A stretch of DNA of 64,000 nucleotides from Acidovorax sp. Root219. GTDB lineage: Bacteria > Pseudomonadota > Gammaproteobacteria > Burkholderiales > Burkholderiaceae_C. Both the position numbers and the translations under genes were made by a program. Under the pieces are notes generated by a model, which saw only the letters and a program-made list of their open reading frames with translations, was not told where the DNA came from and made no database searches. The stretch covers positions 33,823 to 97,822 of the forward strand of contig NZ_LMIJ01000010.1 in NCBI RefSeq assembly GCF_001428665.1. The letters run 5' to 3'. Positions 25,922-36,241 of this stretch are shown here, piece after piece (the first letter of the stretch is position 1; each line of letters opens with the position of its first letter).

Positions 25922-26716
25922 CTACCTCCGGGGGGCGGCAACTGCGGCCGCCTCCGTGGTGGTCACGCCCTTGAGGCGCAGCGCATACCCCCCCGCGTGC
26001 CGCAGGTCCGCCGATTCGAGGGCGTCCACCCGGCGCTTGTACTGGGCCGCCACCTGGGTCAGCGTGCGCGCAAAGCGCTTGGCACGGGCCACCACCTCTT
26101 GCGGTGTGCCGCCTCCCAGCTCCACCACCGCCCCGGTGTCCAGCGTGGCGCGCCAGCCGCCCCGGCCGGTCAATGCCAGCTCTTCCATGTCCATGCCCAG
26201 CGGTTCGAACACCGGCTGCAGCAGGCCGTACATCTGCAGCACCTCGCCCGAACTGCCGCCCGGCCCCTGCAGGCGCGGCAGGCCGTCCTGGTCCACGTCG
26301 CCGACATTGGCCTCGAACACCTCGCCCTGCGTGTTGACCATGGCCGAACCCGACTCGGGCCCCCAGTACGCCACGGCGTCGTGCTCTTCGAGCACCACGT
26401 GCAGGCTGCCCGGGAACTCACGCCGTACCGACGCCTTGCGCACCCAGGGCACCTGCTCGAAGGCTTCGCGCGCCTTGCGCAGGTCCACCGTGAAGAAGTT
26501 GCCCACCAGGTGCGGCGCCACGTTGGCCCGCAGGGTGACGGCGTTGTTGTGCACCAGCTCGCCCTGCACCACGATGCGGGCGATGGCAAAGCCCGGGTAG
26601 CGCAGCACCCACCAGGCCCCCGCTGCCAGCACGAGCATGGCGCAGCCCACGAACAGGACCGATGCGGTCATGTTCATGAGCTTGACGTCCAGCGGTGCGG
26701 GCAGCGTGTTGTTCAT
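25922..26716 (-). CDS. ftsQ: Cell division protein FtsQ
   Basis: Bitopic divisome protein bridging early and late division proteins together with FtsB and FtsL. The 264-residue product has a short cytoplasmic end, a membrane segment at about 17-38, a POTRA domain (IARIVVQGELVHNNAVTLRA, VDLRKAREAFEQVPWVRKAS) and the beta domain (LHVVLEEHDAVAYW). The ATG overlaps the ddlB stop by one base. Typical length. Confidence 0.95.
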   Translation of the reverse strand: MNNTLPAPLDVKLMNMTASVLFVGCAMLVLAAGAWWVLRYPGFAIARIVVQGELVHNNAVTLRANVAPHLVGNFFTVDLRKAREAFEQVPWVRKASVRREFPGSLHVVLEEHDAVAYWGPESGSAMVNTQGEVFEANVGDVDQDGLPRLQGPGGSSGEVLQMYGLLQPVFEPLGMDMEELALTGRGGWRATLDTGAVVELGGGTPQEVVARAKRFARTLTQVAAQYKRRVDALESADLRHAGGYALRLKGVTTTEAAAVAAPRR

Positions 26717-27705
26717 CAGGTTCCCAGGGTGCTGCCGGCGGGCGTGTCCATGGTGGCCGTGGCCAGCACCCCCACGCACAGGTCTTCGTAGCTGATGCCC
26801 GAGGCACGTGCCGACATGGGCACGAGCGAGTGCCCGGTCATGCCGGGCGAGGTGTTGATCTCCAGCAGGAAGGGCTGGCGGTCGCTGGCGCGGATCATGA
26901 TGTCCGCACGCGCCCAGCCGCGGCAGCCCAGCGAGCGGAATGCTGCCACCACCAGGCGCTGGATCTCGCGCTCTTCGGCCTCGGGCAGGCCGCTCGGGCA
27001 GTGGTACTGGGTGACGTCGGTGAAATACTTGTTCTGGTAGTCGTAGTTGCCTTCGGGCGCCACGATGCGGATCACCGGCAGCGCATAGGCGCCAGCCCCC
27101 TCGCCCAGGATCGGGCAGGTGGTTTCCTCACCCTCGATGAACTGCTCGCACAGCACTTCAGGGTCGTAGCGCGAAGCCAGGGCATAGGCCTGTGCACACT
27201 GCTCAGGCGAGGTGACCTTGGTCAGGCCGATGGTGGAGCCCTCGCGCGAGGGCTTGACGATCATCGGGGCGCCCAGCGCCGCCAGCGCGTCCGTGGTCTC
27301 GGCCACGCTGCCCACCAGGCGCCAGTCGGGCGTGGGCAGGCCTTCGGCGCGCCAGATGCGCTTGGTCATGATCTTGTCCACCGCGATGCTCGAGGCCATC
27401 ACGCCCGGGCCGGTGTAAGGGATGCGCAGCAGCTCCAGCGCGCCCTGTACCGTGCCGTCCTCGCCATGGCGGCCATGCAGTGCGATGAAGCAGCGCGCAT
27501 AGCCGTCTCTGCGCAGCTCGCCCAGGTCGTTCTGCGAGGGATCGAAGGCATGCGCGTCCACGCCGCGCGAGCGCAGCGCCTGCAGCACACCGGTGCCGGA
27601 CATCAACGACACCTCGCGCTCGGCGGACGCGCCACCCATCAGCACGGCGACCTTGCCCAGTGCCTTCACATCGATGTTGGAACCCAGTTTCGTCGTCATC
27701 GTCAT
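26716..27705 (-). CDS. ddlB: D-alanine--D-alanine ligase
   Basis: ATP-grasp enzyme joining two D-Ala for the peptidoglycan stem peptide. The 329-residue product shows [17 protein letters not shown] at the N-terminus, the ATP-grasp lysine region [18 protein letters not shown], and the Mg-binding end [18 protein letters not shown]. The ATG at 27705 overlaps the murC stop by 4 bases; ATG 27699 is also possible. Located between murC and ftsQ as in many proteobacteria. Confidence 0.97.
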   Translation of the reverse strand: MTMTTKLGSNIDVKALGKVAVLMGGASAEREVSLMSGTGVLQALRSRGVDAHAFDPSQNDLGELRRDGYARCFIALHGRHGEDGTVQGALELLRIPYTGPGVMASSIAVDKIMTKRIWRAEGLPTPDWRLVGSVAETTDALAALGAPMIVKPSREGSTIGLTKVTSPEQCAQAYALASRYDPEVLCEQFIEGEETTCPILGEGAGAYALPVIRIVAPEGNYDYQNKYFTDVTQYHCPSGLPEAEEREIQRLVVAAFRSLGCRGWARADIMIRASDRQPFLLEINTSPGMTGHSLVPMSARASGISYEDLCVGVLATATMDTPAGSTLGT

Positions 27706-29144
27706 GTCGCGCTCCCCGCCAGCGCCTTGTGGTTGGATTGGTTGTTGTTCTGCAGCATGTCGACCACCTTGGCCGGCACGGCACCGATGGAGCCTGCTCC
27801 CATGCACATCACCACGTCGCCGTTGCGCGCGTTGTCGGCAATGGCCTGGGGCAGCTCGACCACGTCGTCCACGAAGACCGGCTCCACGCGCCCGGCGACG
27901 CGCAGTGCGCGTGCGAGCGAACGGCCATCGGCCGCCACCACGGGGGCCTCGCCTGCGGCATAGACCTCGGTGAGCAGCACGGCATCGGCGTTGCCGATGA
28001 CCTTCACGAAATCCTCGAAGCAGTCGCGCGTGCGGCTGTAGCGGTGCGGCTGAAAGGCCAGCACCAGGCGCCGCCCGGGGAAGGCGCCACGCGCCGCCGC
28101 CAGCGTTGCGGCCATCTCCACCGGGTGGTGGCCGTAGTCGTCGATGACGGTGAAGCTGCCGCCGTCCCTGGCGGGCAGGTCGCCATAGCTCTGGAAGCGC
28201 CGGCCCACGCCCTTGAAGCCGGCGAGCGCACGCTGCACGGCCTCGTCGGGGATGTTGAGCTCCACCGCCACGGCAATCGCCGAGAGCGCGTTGAGCACGT
28301 TGTGCTCGCCCGCGAGGTTGAGCACGATCTCCATGTCGGGCAGGGTGACGCCGTTGCGCCGCTGCACGGTGAAGCGCATCTGGCCCGCCTCGGCGCGCAC
28401 GTTGATGGCACGCACCTGGGCGTCCTCGGAAAAGCCGTAGCTCGTGATCGGGCAGGTCACGCTCTGCAGGATGTCGCGCACCGCCGGGCTGTCCACGCAC
28501 AGGATGGCCGTGCCGTAGAAAGGCATGCGGTGCAGGAAGTCGACGAAGGCGCCCTTGAGCCGGCCGAAGTCGTGCCCGTAGGTTTCCATGTGGTCGGCAT
28601 CGATGTTGGTCACCACCGCCATCACCGGCAGCAGGTTCAGGAACGAGGCGTCGGACTCGTCGGCCTCGACCACGATGTAGTCGCCGCTGCCCAGCTTGGC
28701 ATTGGCACCGGCGCTGTTCAGGCGCCCACCGATCACGAAGGTGGGGTCCAGCCCCGCCTCGGCCAGCACGCTGGTGACCAGGCTGGTGGTGGTGGTCTTG
28801 CCGTGCGTGCCGGCAATCGCGATGCCTTGCTTGAGGCGCATCAGCTCGGCCAGCATCAGCGCGCGCGGCACCACGGGGATGCGCTTGTCGCGCGCGGCCA
28901 GCACCTCGGGGTTGTCGGCCGTGACGGCGGTGGAAGTGACCACGGCGTCGGCGCCGTCGATGTGCGCGGCCGCATGGCCCAGGCAGGTCTTGATGCCCAG
29001 GCCCTGCAGCCGGCGCAGGGTGGCGCTGTCGGCCAGGTCCGAGCCGGAGATGCGGTAGCCCAGGTTGAACAGCACCTCGGCGATGCCGCTCATGCCGGCG
29101 CCCCCGAGGCCTACGAAATGGATGTGGCGAATGGCGTGCTTCAT
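27702..29144 (-). CDS. murC: UDP-N-acetylmuramate--L-alanine ligase MurC
   Basis: Adds L-Ala to UDP-MurNAc. The 480-residue Mur ligase has the nucleotide-sugar-binding start [19 protein letters not shown], the ATP loop [13 protein letters not shown], the central [11 protein letters not shown] and the C-terminal domain [16 protein letters not shown]. Overlaps murG and ddlB by 4 bases each. Length and motifs match the family fully. Confidence 0.97.
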   Translation of the reverse strand: MKHAIRHIHFVGLGGAGMSGIAEVLFNLGYRISGSDLADSATLRRLQGLGIKTCLGHAAAHIDGADAVVTSTAVTADNPEVLAARDKRIPVVPRALMLAELMRLKQGIAIAGTHGKTTTTSLVTSVLAEAGLDPTFVIGGRLNSAGANAKLGSGDYIVVEADESDASFLNLLPVMAVVTNIDADHMETYGHDFGRLKGAFVDFLHRMPFYGTAILCVDSPAVRDILQSVTCPITSYGFSEDAQVRAINVRAEAGQMRFTVQRRNGVTLPDMEIVLNLAGEHNVLNALSAIAVAVELNIPDEAVQRALAGFKGVGRRFQSYGDLPARDGGSFTVIDDYGHHPVEMAATLAAARGAFPGRRLVLAFQPHRYSRTRDCFEDFVKVIGNADAVLLTEVYAAGEAPVVAADGRSLARALRVAGRVEPVFVDDVVELPQAIADNARNGDVVMCMGAGSIGAVPAKVVDMLQNNNQSNHKALAGSAT

Positions 29145-30211
29145 GGTGTTGCAAGCTCCTCGCAGGCAGTCACCACCTCATGGGTGGCGTTGGTTTTTTG
29201 CATTTTCTTGGCTTCTGTGGCCCGGTGCAGCAGCTCCGGGCGCTCTGTGTTGCGCAGCACCGCCGCCAGGCCCTGGGCCGTGAGCTCGCGCTGCGGCACC
29301 AGCCAGCCGCCCTCGCTGGCCACGAGGAACCGGGCGTTGGTGGTCTGGTGGTCGTCTACCGCCGAGGGGAAAGGCACGAACAGGGCGGCCGCGCCCACGG
29401 CGGCGATCTCGGTCACGGTGCTGGCGCCCGCGCGGCAGACGATGATGTCGGCCTGCGCAAACGCGCTGGCGGTGTCGTCGATGAAGGGGGTCAGTTCGGC
29501 CTCGACGCCTGCGGCGGCATAGTGGGCGCGCAGCGCGTCGATCTGGGTGGCGCCGCTCTGGTGCGTCACCACGGGCCGGTTCTCGGACGGGATGAGGGCC
29601 AGCGCCTGCGGCACGATCTCGTTGAGCGCACGCGCGCCCAGGCTGCCACCCACCACCAGCAGGCGCAGCGGGCCGCTGCGGCCGGCAAACCGCTCGGCCG
29701 GCTCGCCCTGGCGGGTGAACGGGGCGCGCAGCGGGTTGCCCACCCACCGGCCCTTCTTGAAGACATTCGGGAAGGCGGTGAACACCCGGTCGGCCACGCC
29801 GGCCAGCACCTTGTTGGCCATGCCGGCCACGGAGTTCTGCTCGTGCAGCACCAGCGGCTTGCCGCACAGCACGGCCATCATGCCGCCCGGAAAGGTGATG
29901 TAGCCCCCGAGGCCCACCACCACGTCGGGCTTCACGCGGCGCACCACCTGCAGCGCCTGCCAGAAGGCGCGCAGCAGGCGCAGCGGCAGCAGGGCCAGGG
30001 TGACCAGGCCCTTGCCGCGCACACCCGAAAAATCGATGGTTTCCAGCGCAAAGCCCTGCGCGGGCACGATGCGCGACTCCATGCTGCCGGGCGCACCCAG
30101 CCAGTGCACGCGCCAGCCGCGCGCACGCAGCTCCTCGGCCACGGCCAGGCCGGGGAAGATATGGCCGCCGGTGCCACCGGCCATGATGAGGGCAGTCTTG
30201 GGCGCCGTCAT
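29141..30211 (-). CDS. murG: Lipid II synthase MurG
   Basis: Peripheral inner-membrane glycosyltransferase that adds GlcNAc to lipid I. The 356-residue product has the glycine-rich loop [19 protein letters not shown], the second loop [31 protein letters not shown], and the donor-binding segment [18 protein letters not shown] 30211 overlaps the ftsW stop by 4 bases. The last residues ([20 protein letters not shown]) form the usual helical tail. Confidence 0.97.
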   Translation of the reverse strand: MTAPKTALIMAGGTGGHIFPGLAVAEELRARGWRVHWLGAPGSMESRIVPAQGFALETIDFSGVRGKGLVTLALLPLRLLRAFWQALQVVRRVKPDVVVGLGGYITFPGGMMAVLCGKPLVLHEQNSVAGMANKVLAGVADRVFTAFPNVFKKGRWVGNPLRAPFTRQGEPAERFAGRSGPLRLLVVGGSLGARALNEIVPQALALIPSENRPVVTHQSGATQIDALRAHYAAAGVEAELTPFIDDTASAFAQADIIVCRAGASTVTEIAAVGAAALFVPFPSAVDDHQTTNARFLVASEGGWLVPQRELTAQGLAAVLRNTERPELLHRATEAKKMQKTNATHEVVTACEELATP

Positions 30212-31488
30212 ACGCGACCTCCGCGCATCATGTGTTTGTTCTCGTAATCGACGCGGAGCACCACCGCAATCGCCACCAGATTCATCAGGATGGCCGAGCC
30301 CCCAAAGCTCATCAGCGGCAAGGTCAGCCCCTTGGTGGGCAGCGCCCCCAGGTTCACGCCCATGTTGATGAAGGCCTGGAAGCCGATCCAGATCGCCACG
30401 CCCTGGGCAACCAGGCCGGCAAAAACGCGGTCCAGCGCGATCGCCTGGCGCCCGATGTGCATGATGCGGCGCGTCATCCACAGGAACAGCACGATGAGCA
30501 CCAGTACACCCACCAGGCCGAATTCCTCGCCGATCACGGCCAGCAGGAAGTCGGTGTGCGCCTCGGGCAGCCAGTGCAGCTTCTCGACGCTGCCGCCCAG
30601 GCCCACGCCGAAGATTTCGCCGCGCCCGATGGCGATCAGCGAGTGCGACAGCTGGTAACCCTTGCCCAGTGCATGCTGTTCGCTGAAGGGGTCGAGGTAG
30701 GCGAACACCCGCTCGCGGCGCCAGGGCGAGCTGGCGATCATCAGGGCAAAGGCGCCTACCAGCACCCCAGCGATCAGGAAGAACATGCGCGCGTTGACGC
30801 CGCCCAGGAACAGGATGCCCATGGCGATCACCGCCACCACCATGAAGGCCCCCATGTCGGGCTCGGCCAGCAGCAGCACGCCCACGATGGCCACGGCAGC
30901 GCCCATGGGCAGCACGGCGCGGAAGAACCGTTCCTTGACCTCCATCTTGCGCACCATGTAGTCGGCGGCATAGATGAGCACGGCGAACTTGGCCACCTCG
31001 GAGGGCTGGAAGCCCACCGGCCCGATGGACAGCCAGCGCCGGGCCCCGTTGACCACCTTGCCCACGCCCGGAATCAGCACGGCCACCAGCAGCAGCAGCG
31101 CCGCCACGAAGAGCCAGGGCGCCGCGCGCTCCCAGAGCTTCATGGGCACCTGGAAGGTCAGCAGCGCCGCGACAAAACCCACCACGAGGTACATCACATG
31201 GCGGGTAAGGAAATGCGTGGGCGCGTAGTTGGCGAAGCGCGGGTTGTCCGGCATGGCAATCGATGCCGAATACACCATCACCAACCCCCAGGCGAGCAGT
31301 GCCACCACCACCCACAACAGGGCCTGGTCAAAGCCCAGCACGCTCGCGGGTGTGGTGGTCGACTGGCGGTATTCGGTGCCGCCCACGCGCACGGGCAGCA
31401 CCTCGCCGGCCTTGCCGCTGAGGCGGCCGAGCCAGCCGGCCAGGCGTTGCGGGAAGCTGATGGGGGCGCTGGCGCTGCTTGCAGCCAT
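30208..31488 (-). CDS. ftsW: Peptidoglycan glycosyltransferase FtsW
   Basis: SEDS-family polytopic glycosyltransferase that works with FtsI at the septum. The 426-residue product has about ten membrane helices after a hydrophilic N-terminus of about 45 residues. SEDS hallmarks are visible: [34 protein letters not shown] and the conserved Asp/Glu-containing loop [23 protein letters not shown] 31488 overlaps the murD stop (TGATG); a GTG one codon earlier is possible. Confidence 0.96.
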   Translation of the reverse strand: MAASSASAPISFPQRLAGWLGRLSGKAGEVLPVRVGGTEYRQSTTTPASVLGFDQALLWVVVALLAWGLVMVYSASIAMPDNPRFANYAPTHFLTRHVMYLVVGFVAALLTFQVPMKLWERAAPWLFVAALLLLVAVLIPGVGKVVNGARRWLSIGPVGFQPSEVAKFAVLIYAADYMVRKMEVKERFFRAVLPMGAAVAIVGVLLLAEPDMGAFMVVAVIAMGILFLGGVNARMFFLIAGVLVGAFALMIASSPWRRERVFAYLDPFSEQHALGKGYQLSHSLIAIGRGEIFGVGLGGSVEKLHWLPEAHTDFLLAVIGEEFGLVGVLVLIVLFLWMTRRIMHIGRQAIALDRVFAGLVAQGVAIWIGFQAFINMGVNLGALPTKGLTLPLMSFGGSAILMNLVAIAVVLRVDYENKHMMRGGRV

Positions 31489-33572
31489 CACATGCCCTCC
31501 AGGGATTGGCCGGCGTCCTGCGCCATGGCCAGCACCGTGTCGCAGAACACACGCGCGCGGTGTTCGTAGCCGGTGAACATGTCGAAGCTCGCGCAGGCGG
31601 GCGACATCAGCACCGCATCGCCCGAACGCGCGCGCTGCGCGGCCTGGTGCACGGCCTCGGGCAGCGTGGCCGCATCGAGCAGCGGCACGCCGGCCTCGTG
31701 CAGGGCCGTGCGGATCAGCGGCGCGTCACGCCCGATGAGCACCACGGCGCGGGCATAGCGCGCCACGGGCGTGGCCAAGGGCGCGAAATCCTGGCCCTTG
31801 CCGTCGCCGCCCAGGATCAGCACGATGCGCCGGTCAGCCCCCAGGCCGTTGAGCGCGGCCACAGTGGCACCCACGTTGGTGCCCTTGCTGTCGTCGAAAT
31901 ACTCCACACCGTCGATCAAGGCCACGGGCTCCACGCGGTGCGGCTCGCCCCGGTACTCGCGCAGGCCGAACAGCATGGCCGACAGCGTGCAGCCTGCCGA
32001 CGATGCGAGCGCCAGCGCCGCCAGGGCGTTGGAGGCGTTGTGGCGCCCGCGGATACGCAGTGCGTCGGCGGGCATCAGGCGCTGGATGTGCAAGTCTTCC
32101 TCGTCCATCGCAACAGCGGCGGCCGCTGCATCGCCCTGTGCCGGCACCACGGCACGGCGGCGCGTGCTGCGCTTGCGCGTTTCGTCGGCCTCCAGGGCTC
32201 GCACCAGCCAGGGCATGCCGCCCACGATCTCCATGCCGAAGTCGCCAGGGCGCCGGGGCATGTCGATGCCGAAGCTCAGGTGCTCGCGCAGCGGCACCTT
32301 CGCGGGCTGCTTGCTGCGCGAGGTCGGTACGGATTTGCCGGATGCCGCCAGTGCAGCAGCCTGCGCTGCCTGGGCCGCAGCAGCAGAAGCCGAGCCCAGC
32401 ATGTCCATGACGGTGGGGTCGTCCCGGTTGAGCACCATCAGCGCCGTGTCGCCGAAGATGCGTGCCTTGGCGCCGGCATAGGCGGCAATGTCGCCATGCC
32501 AGTCCAGGTGGTCCTGCGTGATGTTGAGCACGGTGGCGGCCGTGGGCTCGAAGCCCGTGGCGCCATCGAGCTGGAAGCTTGAAAGCTCCAGCACCCAGAC
32601 TTCGGGCAGGGTATCGGCGTCGATGTGCCCGGCCAGGGTGTCGAGCAGGGTGGGGCCGATGTTGCCGGCCACGGCCACGGTCTTGCCGGCGCGCTCCACC
32701 AGTTGGCCGGTGAGCGAGGTGACGGTGGTCTTGCCGTTGGTGCCGGTGATGGCCAGCACCGCCGGCGCGTAGCCGTGCGATGCGCGCAGGTACTGCAGCG
32801 CTGCGGCATACAGGCCCAGCTCGCCGCCCGTGGCCAGGCCGATGGCCTGAGCCGCCGCCCAGACCGGCGCCACCGTGGCCGGGCTCAGGCCGGGCGAGCG
32901 GTAGACGGCATGCACGCCAGCGCCGCCTTCGACCAGACTGGCATCGAACGGACCAGCCACGAAACGCACGCCGGGCAGTTCGCGCTGCAGCACCGCCAGT
33001 TGGGGCGGCGCGGCGCGGGTATCGGCCACGGTGACGGTGGCGCCGCAGCGCACGCACCAGCGTGCCATGGCCAGGCCCGAGGCGCCCAGGCCCAGCACCA
33101 GAAAGTGCTTGCCCTCATAGGGCAGCATGCCCTCACCCGGCCGGCCCAGGGGTTGCGCTGGCTCGGCCTCGCCATCGGGCGCGTCCACGGGCATGGCCAA
33201 CAGCGGCGATGGCTCTGTCGTGTCTGGCGCATTCACCTCGGCAAAGATCTGTGCCACGAAATCAGCGGCTGCCTTGGCGGCCGAAATGGCGGGGGCCACA
33301 TAGCCATCGGCAGCTGGCACCGCAGAAGGCGCAGGGACGGCTGCGGCGTCCGGCGTAGGTTCGGGCTCTGCGGCGGGTTCGTCGCCGTGAACCGCTTCGA
33401 CCGGCGTTTCTCCGGGCAAGGCAACCGACTCGGCACCGGCCTCATCCACGCGCTCTTGCGGCACAACAGCCTCCTCACCGCCTGGCACAGGCAGGCCATC
33501 GCCTGCCGATGGGGGCAGGTGATCGACGGGCTCGGTGCCGCTGGCGTGGGGATCGTGGGGCGTGGTCGTCAT
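31488..33572 (-). CDS. murD: MurD ligase with N-terminal and internal extensions
   Basis: UDP-MurNAc-L-Ala--D-Glu ligase. The catalytic core is complete: [19 protein letters not shown] (about 155), [12 protein letters not shown] (about 276), [20 protein letters not shown] and the C-terminal [16 protein letters not shown] and [12 protein letters not shown]. It is 694 residues against about 450 in typical MurD. About 150 extra Pro/Glu/Ala-rich residues precede the core, and two Ala- or Arg-rich inserts interrupt the central region (about 391-430 and 458-497). ATG 33572 lies 2 bases past the mraY stop; an internal ATG at 33128 would remove the extension but leave a large gap in a tight operon. 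Confidence 0.93.
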   Translation of the reverse strand: MTTTPHDPHASGTEPVDHLPPSAGDGLPVPGGEEAVVPQERVDEAGAESVALPGETPVEAVHGDEPAAEPEPTPDAAAVPAPSAVPAADGYVAPAISAAKAAADFVAQIFAEVNAPDTTEPSPLLAMPVDAPDGEAEPAQPLGRPGEGMLPYEGKHFLVLGLGASGLAMARWCVRCGATVTVADTRAAPPQLAVLQRELPGVRFVAGPFDASLVEGGAGVHAVYRSPGLSPATVAPVWAAAQAIGLATGGELGLYAAALQYLRASHGYAPAVLAITGTNGKTTVTSLTGQLVERAGKTVAVAGNIGPTLLDTLAGHIDADTLPEVWVLELSSFQLDGATGFEPTAATVLNITQDHLDWHGDIAAYAGAKARIFGDTALMVLNRDDPTVMDMLGSASAAAAQAAQAAALAASGKSVPTSRSKQPAKVPLREHLSFGIDMPRRPGDFGMEIVGGMPWLVRALEADETRKRSTRRRAVVPAQGDAAAAAVAMDEEDLHIQRLMPADALRIRGRHNASNALAALALASSAGCTLSAMLFGLREYRGEPHRVEPVALIDGVEYFDDSKGTNVGATVAALNGLGADRRIVLILGGDGKGQDFAPLATPVARYARAVVLIGRDAPLIRTALHEAGVPLLDAATLPEAVHQAAQRARSGDAVLMSPACASFDMFTGYEHRARVFCDTVLAMAQDAGQSLEGM

Positions 33573-33574
33573 GG

Positions 33575-34753
33575 TCAGCGCAGCTTGAGCGTGGACAGGC
33601 CGATCAGGCACAGCAGCATGGTGATGATCCAGAAGCGCACGACCACCTGGGTCTCCTTCCAGCCACTCTTCTCGAAGTGGTGGTGCAGGGGCGCCATCTT
33701 GAGCAGGCGGCGGCCTTCGCCGTAGCGCTTCTTGGTGTACTTGAACCAGACCACCTGCAGCATCACCGACAAGGCCTCGACCACGAAGATGCCGCCCATG
33801 ATGGCCAGCACGATCTCCTGGCGCACGATGACGGCGATGGTGCCCAGCGCCGCGCCCAGCGCCAGCGCGCCCACGTCGCCCATGAACACCTGCGCGGGGT
33901 GGGCGTTGAACCACAGGAAGGCCAGGCCCGCACCCGCCATGGCGGCGCAGAAGATCAGCAGTTCGCCAGCCCCCGGGATGTTCGGGAAGAACAGGTACTT
34001 GGAGTAGACCGAGCTGCCGGTGACGTAAGCGAACACACCGAGGGCCGAGCCCACCATCACCACCGGCATGATGGCCAGGCCATCGAGCCCGTCGGTCAGG
34101 TTCACGGCGTTACTCGAGCCCACGATGACCAGGTAGGTCAGGATCACGAAGCCGAGCACGCCCAGCGGGTAGCTCACTTCCTTGAAGAAGGGCAGTTGCA
34201 GGCCGGCCTTGGGCGGCAGGTCCAGCGAGAAGCCCGACTGCACCCAGGTCATGAACAGCTCGAAGACCTTGGCGTTGGAGCTCTCGGAGATACTGAACAC
34301 CAGGTAGACGGCCGCAATCAGGCCGATGACGGACTGCCAGAAATACTTCTCGCGCGAGCGCATGCCCTCGGGGTCCTTGTTGACCACCTTGCGCCAGTCA
34401 TCGACCCAGCCGATGGCGCCAAAGCCCAGCGTCACGATGAGCACGATCCAGACGAAGCGGTTGGACAGGTCGAACCACAGGATCGTGGAAATCGCGATCG
34501 ACAGCAGGATAAGCACCCCACCCATGGTCGGCGTGCCGCTCTTGGACAGGTGCGACTGCATGGCGTAGCCCCGGATGGGCTGGCCGATCTTGAGCGAGGT
34601 GAGCACGCGGATCACCTTGGGGCCGGCCACCAGGCCGATCAACAGCGCCGTGAGCGCGGCCATCACCGCGCGGAAGGTGAGGTACTGGAACACGCGGAAA
34701 AAACCGAGCTCGGGCGACAGCCCCTGCAGCCATTGCGACAGGATCAGCAGCAT
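33575..34753 (-). CDS. mraY: Phospho-MurNAc-pentapeptide transferase MraY
   Basis: Polytopic membrane enzyme transferring phospho-MurNAc-pentapeptide to undecaprenyl phosphate, which makes lipid I. The 392-residue product has about ten helices. Motifs are [14 protein letters not shown], the Asp pair [20 protein letters not shown] and the C-terminal [15 protein letters not shown] loop. ATG 34753 gives [16 protein letters not shown] 48-base gap separates it from murF, one of the few gaps in the cluster. Confidence 0.97.
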   Translation of the reverse strand: MLLILSQWLQGLSPELGFFRVFQYLTFRAVMAALTALLIGLVAGPKVIRVLTSLKIGQPIRGYAMQSHLSKSGTPTMGGVLILLSIAISTILWFDLSNRFVWIVLIVTLGFGAIGWVDDWRKVVNKDPEGMRSREKYFWQSVIGLIAAVYLVFSISESSNAKVFELFMTWVQSGFSLDLPPKAGLQLPFFKEVSYPLGVLGFVILTYLVIVGSSNAVNLTDGLDGLAIMPVVMVGSALGVFAYVTGSSVYSKYLFFPNIPGAGELLIFCAAMAGAGLAFLWFNAHPAQVFMGDVGALALGAALGTIAVIVRQEIVLAIMGGIFVVEALSVMLQVVWFKYTKKRYGEGRRLLKMAPLHHHFEKSGWKETQVVVRFWIITMLLCLIGLSTLKLR

Positions 34754-34801
34754 GCGGCACCTCCCTGCAAGAGGCAACGTGCCCGGCGAGCGCTTGTCGA
34801 T

Positions 34802-36241
34802 TCAGTGCGTTGCGTCATGGGTTCCCTCGGACTTTCCTTGTTGTTCTTGTTGTGTTGCTGGCGGGGCGGCGGCAGCGGCAATGGCCTGCACCACCCTTTC
34901 CATCTTCATGAAGCGCGAACCCTTGACGAGCACACTGCCCACCGTGGGCAGCGCGGCACAGACCGCAGACTGCAGCTGTTCCATGCCCTCGAAATGCGTG
35001 GCAGCCCCATGGGCCCGCGCGGTGTGTGCCGACAGCGTTCCCAGCGCATACAGGGTGGCGATGCCGGCCGCCTTGGCTTGGGCGCCTGCCTCGGTGTGGA
35101 ACTGCGGCCCTTGCTCGCCTACCTCGCCGATATCGCCCACCACCAGCAGGTGCGGGCCGGGCAAGGCCGCCAGCACGTGGATGGCGGCCTGCAGCGAATC
35201 GGGGTTGGAGTTGTAGGTGTCGTCCACCACGGTGATCTCGCGCCCGGCGTGCTGCACGCTGAAGGCGCGCGAGCGGCCCTTGACCGGCACGAAAGCATCG
35301 AGCCCCCGGGCGATGGCGGCCAGCGGCACACCGGCGGCCAGGGCGCAGGCGGTGCCCGCCAGTGCATTGGTCACGTTGTGGCGGCCGGCGATCTGCAGGC
35401 GGCAATCGAGGGCCCCGGCGGGTGTCTGCACCTGCACAACCCAGGCGCCCTGTGTCCATTCGGCAGACGCGCAGGCCACATCGCCCCCCTCGCCGAACGC
35501 GAGGCAGCGGCGTGCTCCGGCCAGCTCGCGCCACAGCGGCGTGAAGGGGTCGGCAGCGGGAAACACGGCCACGCCATCGGCGGGCAGCGCCGCGAACACC
35601 GAGCCGTTCTCGCGCGCCACGGCTTCCACCGTGTGCATGAACTCCATGTGTTCACGTTGCGCGTTGTTCACCAGGGCCACCGTGGGTTGGGCCATGGCGG
35701 CCAGCACGGCGATCTCGCCGGGGTGGTTCATGCCCATCTCGATCACGGCGGCGCGGTGCGATTCGCGCAGGCGCAGCAGCATCAGCGGCACGCCGATGTC
35801 GTTATTGAAATTGCCCTCGGTGGCAAAGGCGGCATCGCCCTGCCAGGCGCGCAGGATGGAGGCGATCATCTGCGTCACCGTGGTCTTGCCGTTGCTGCCG
35901 GTCACGCCGATCAGCGGCAGGCGCAGTTGCGTGCGCCAGCCGGTGGCGAGCGCACCCAATGCGGCCAGGCTGTCGGGCACCTCGATACCAGGCATGCCGG
36001 CCGCTTCGAGGCCGCCATGCGCAATCGCTGCGGCAGCCCCGCCCGTACGGGCCTGGTCCAGGAAGGCATTGGCATCGAAGCGTTCGCCCTTGAGCGCCAC
36101 GAACAGGTCGCCCGCCAGCAGGCTGCGGGTATCGGTGTGCACGCGCTGCAGCGCCACATCGCCATCGCCCACCAAGCACGCCGAAGCGATGCGCGGATGG
36201 ATGAGGGCGTGCGCCTGGCGCAGGTTCATCATCATGCCCAT
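34802..36241 (-). CDS. murF: UDP-MurNAc-tripeptide--D-Ala-D-Ala ligase MurF
   Basis: Adds D-Ala-D-Ala to the UDP-MurNAc tripeptide. The product (479 residues from ATG 36241) has the HTDTRSLLAGDLFVALKGERFD substrate region, ATP loop GVTGSNGKTTVTQM, VIEMGMNHPGEIAVL, and VVDDTYNSNPDSLQAAI in the C-terminal domain. Several adjacent ATGs exist at 36241, 36235, 36232 and 36229; 36235 would overlap the murE stop as ATGA. The C-terminus is Ala/Gln-rich. Confidence 0.96.
   Translation of the reverse strand: MGMMMNLRQAHALIHPRIASACLVGDGDVALQRVHTDTRSLLAGDLFVALKGERFDANAFLDQARTGGAAAAIAHGGLEAAGMPGIEVPDSLAALGALATGWRTQLRLPLIGVTGSNGKTTVTQMIASILRAWQGDAAFATEGNFNNDIGVPLMLLRLRESHRAAVIEMGMNHPGEIAVLAAMAQPTVALVNNAQREHMEFMHTVEAVARENGSVFAALPADGVAVFPAADPFTPLWRELAGARRCLAFGEGGDVACASAEWTQGAWVVQVQTPAGALDCRLQIAGRHNVTNALAGTACALAAGVPLAAIARGLDAFVPVKGRSRAFSVQHAGREITVVDDTYNSNPDSLQAAIHVLAALPGPHLLVVGDIGEVGEQGPQFHTEAGAQAKAAGIATLYALGTLSAHTARAHGAATHFEGMEQLQSAVCAALPTVGSVLVKGSRFMKMERVVQAIAAAAAPPATQQEQQGKSEGTHDATH

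Noticed and set aside
33128-33572. Treating the first 148 codons of murD as untranslated leader
   Set aside because: The frame is open with coding-like composition and its ATG lies 2 bases after the mraY stop, as expected in this tightly packed cluster. A start at 33128 would leave a 446-base gap.
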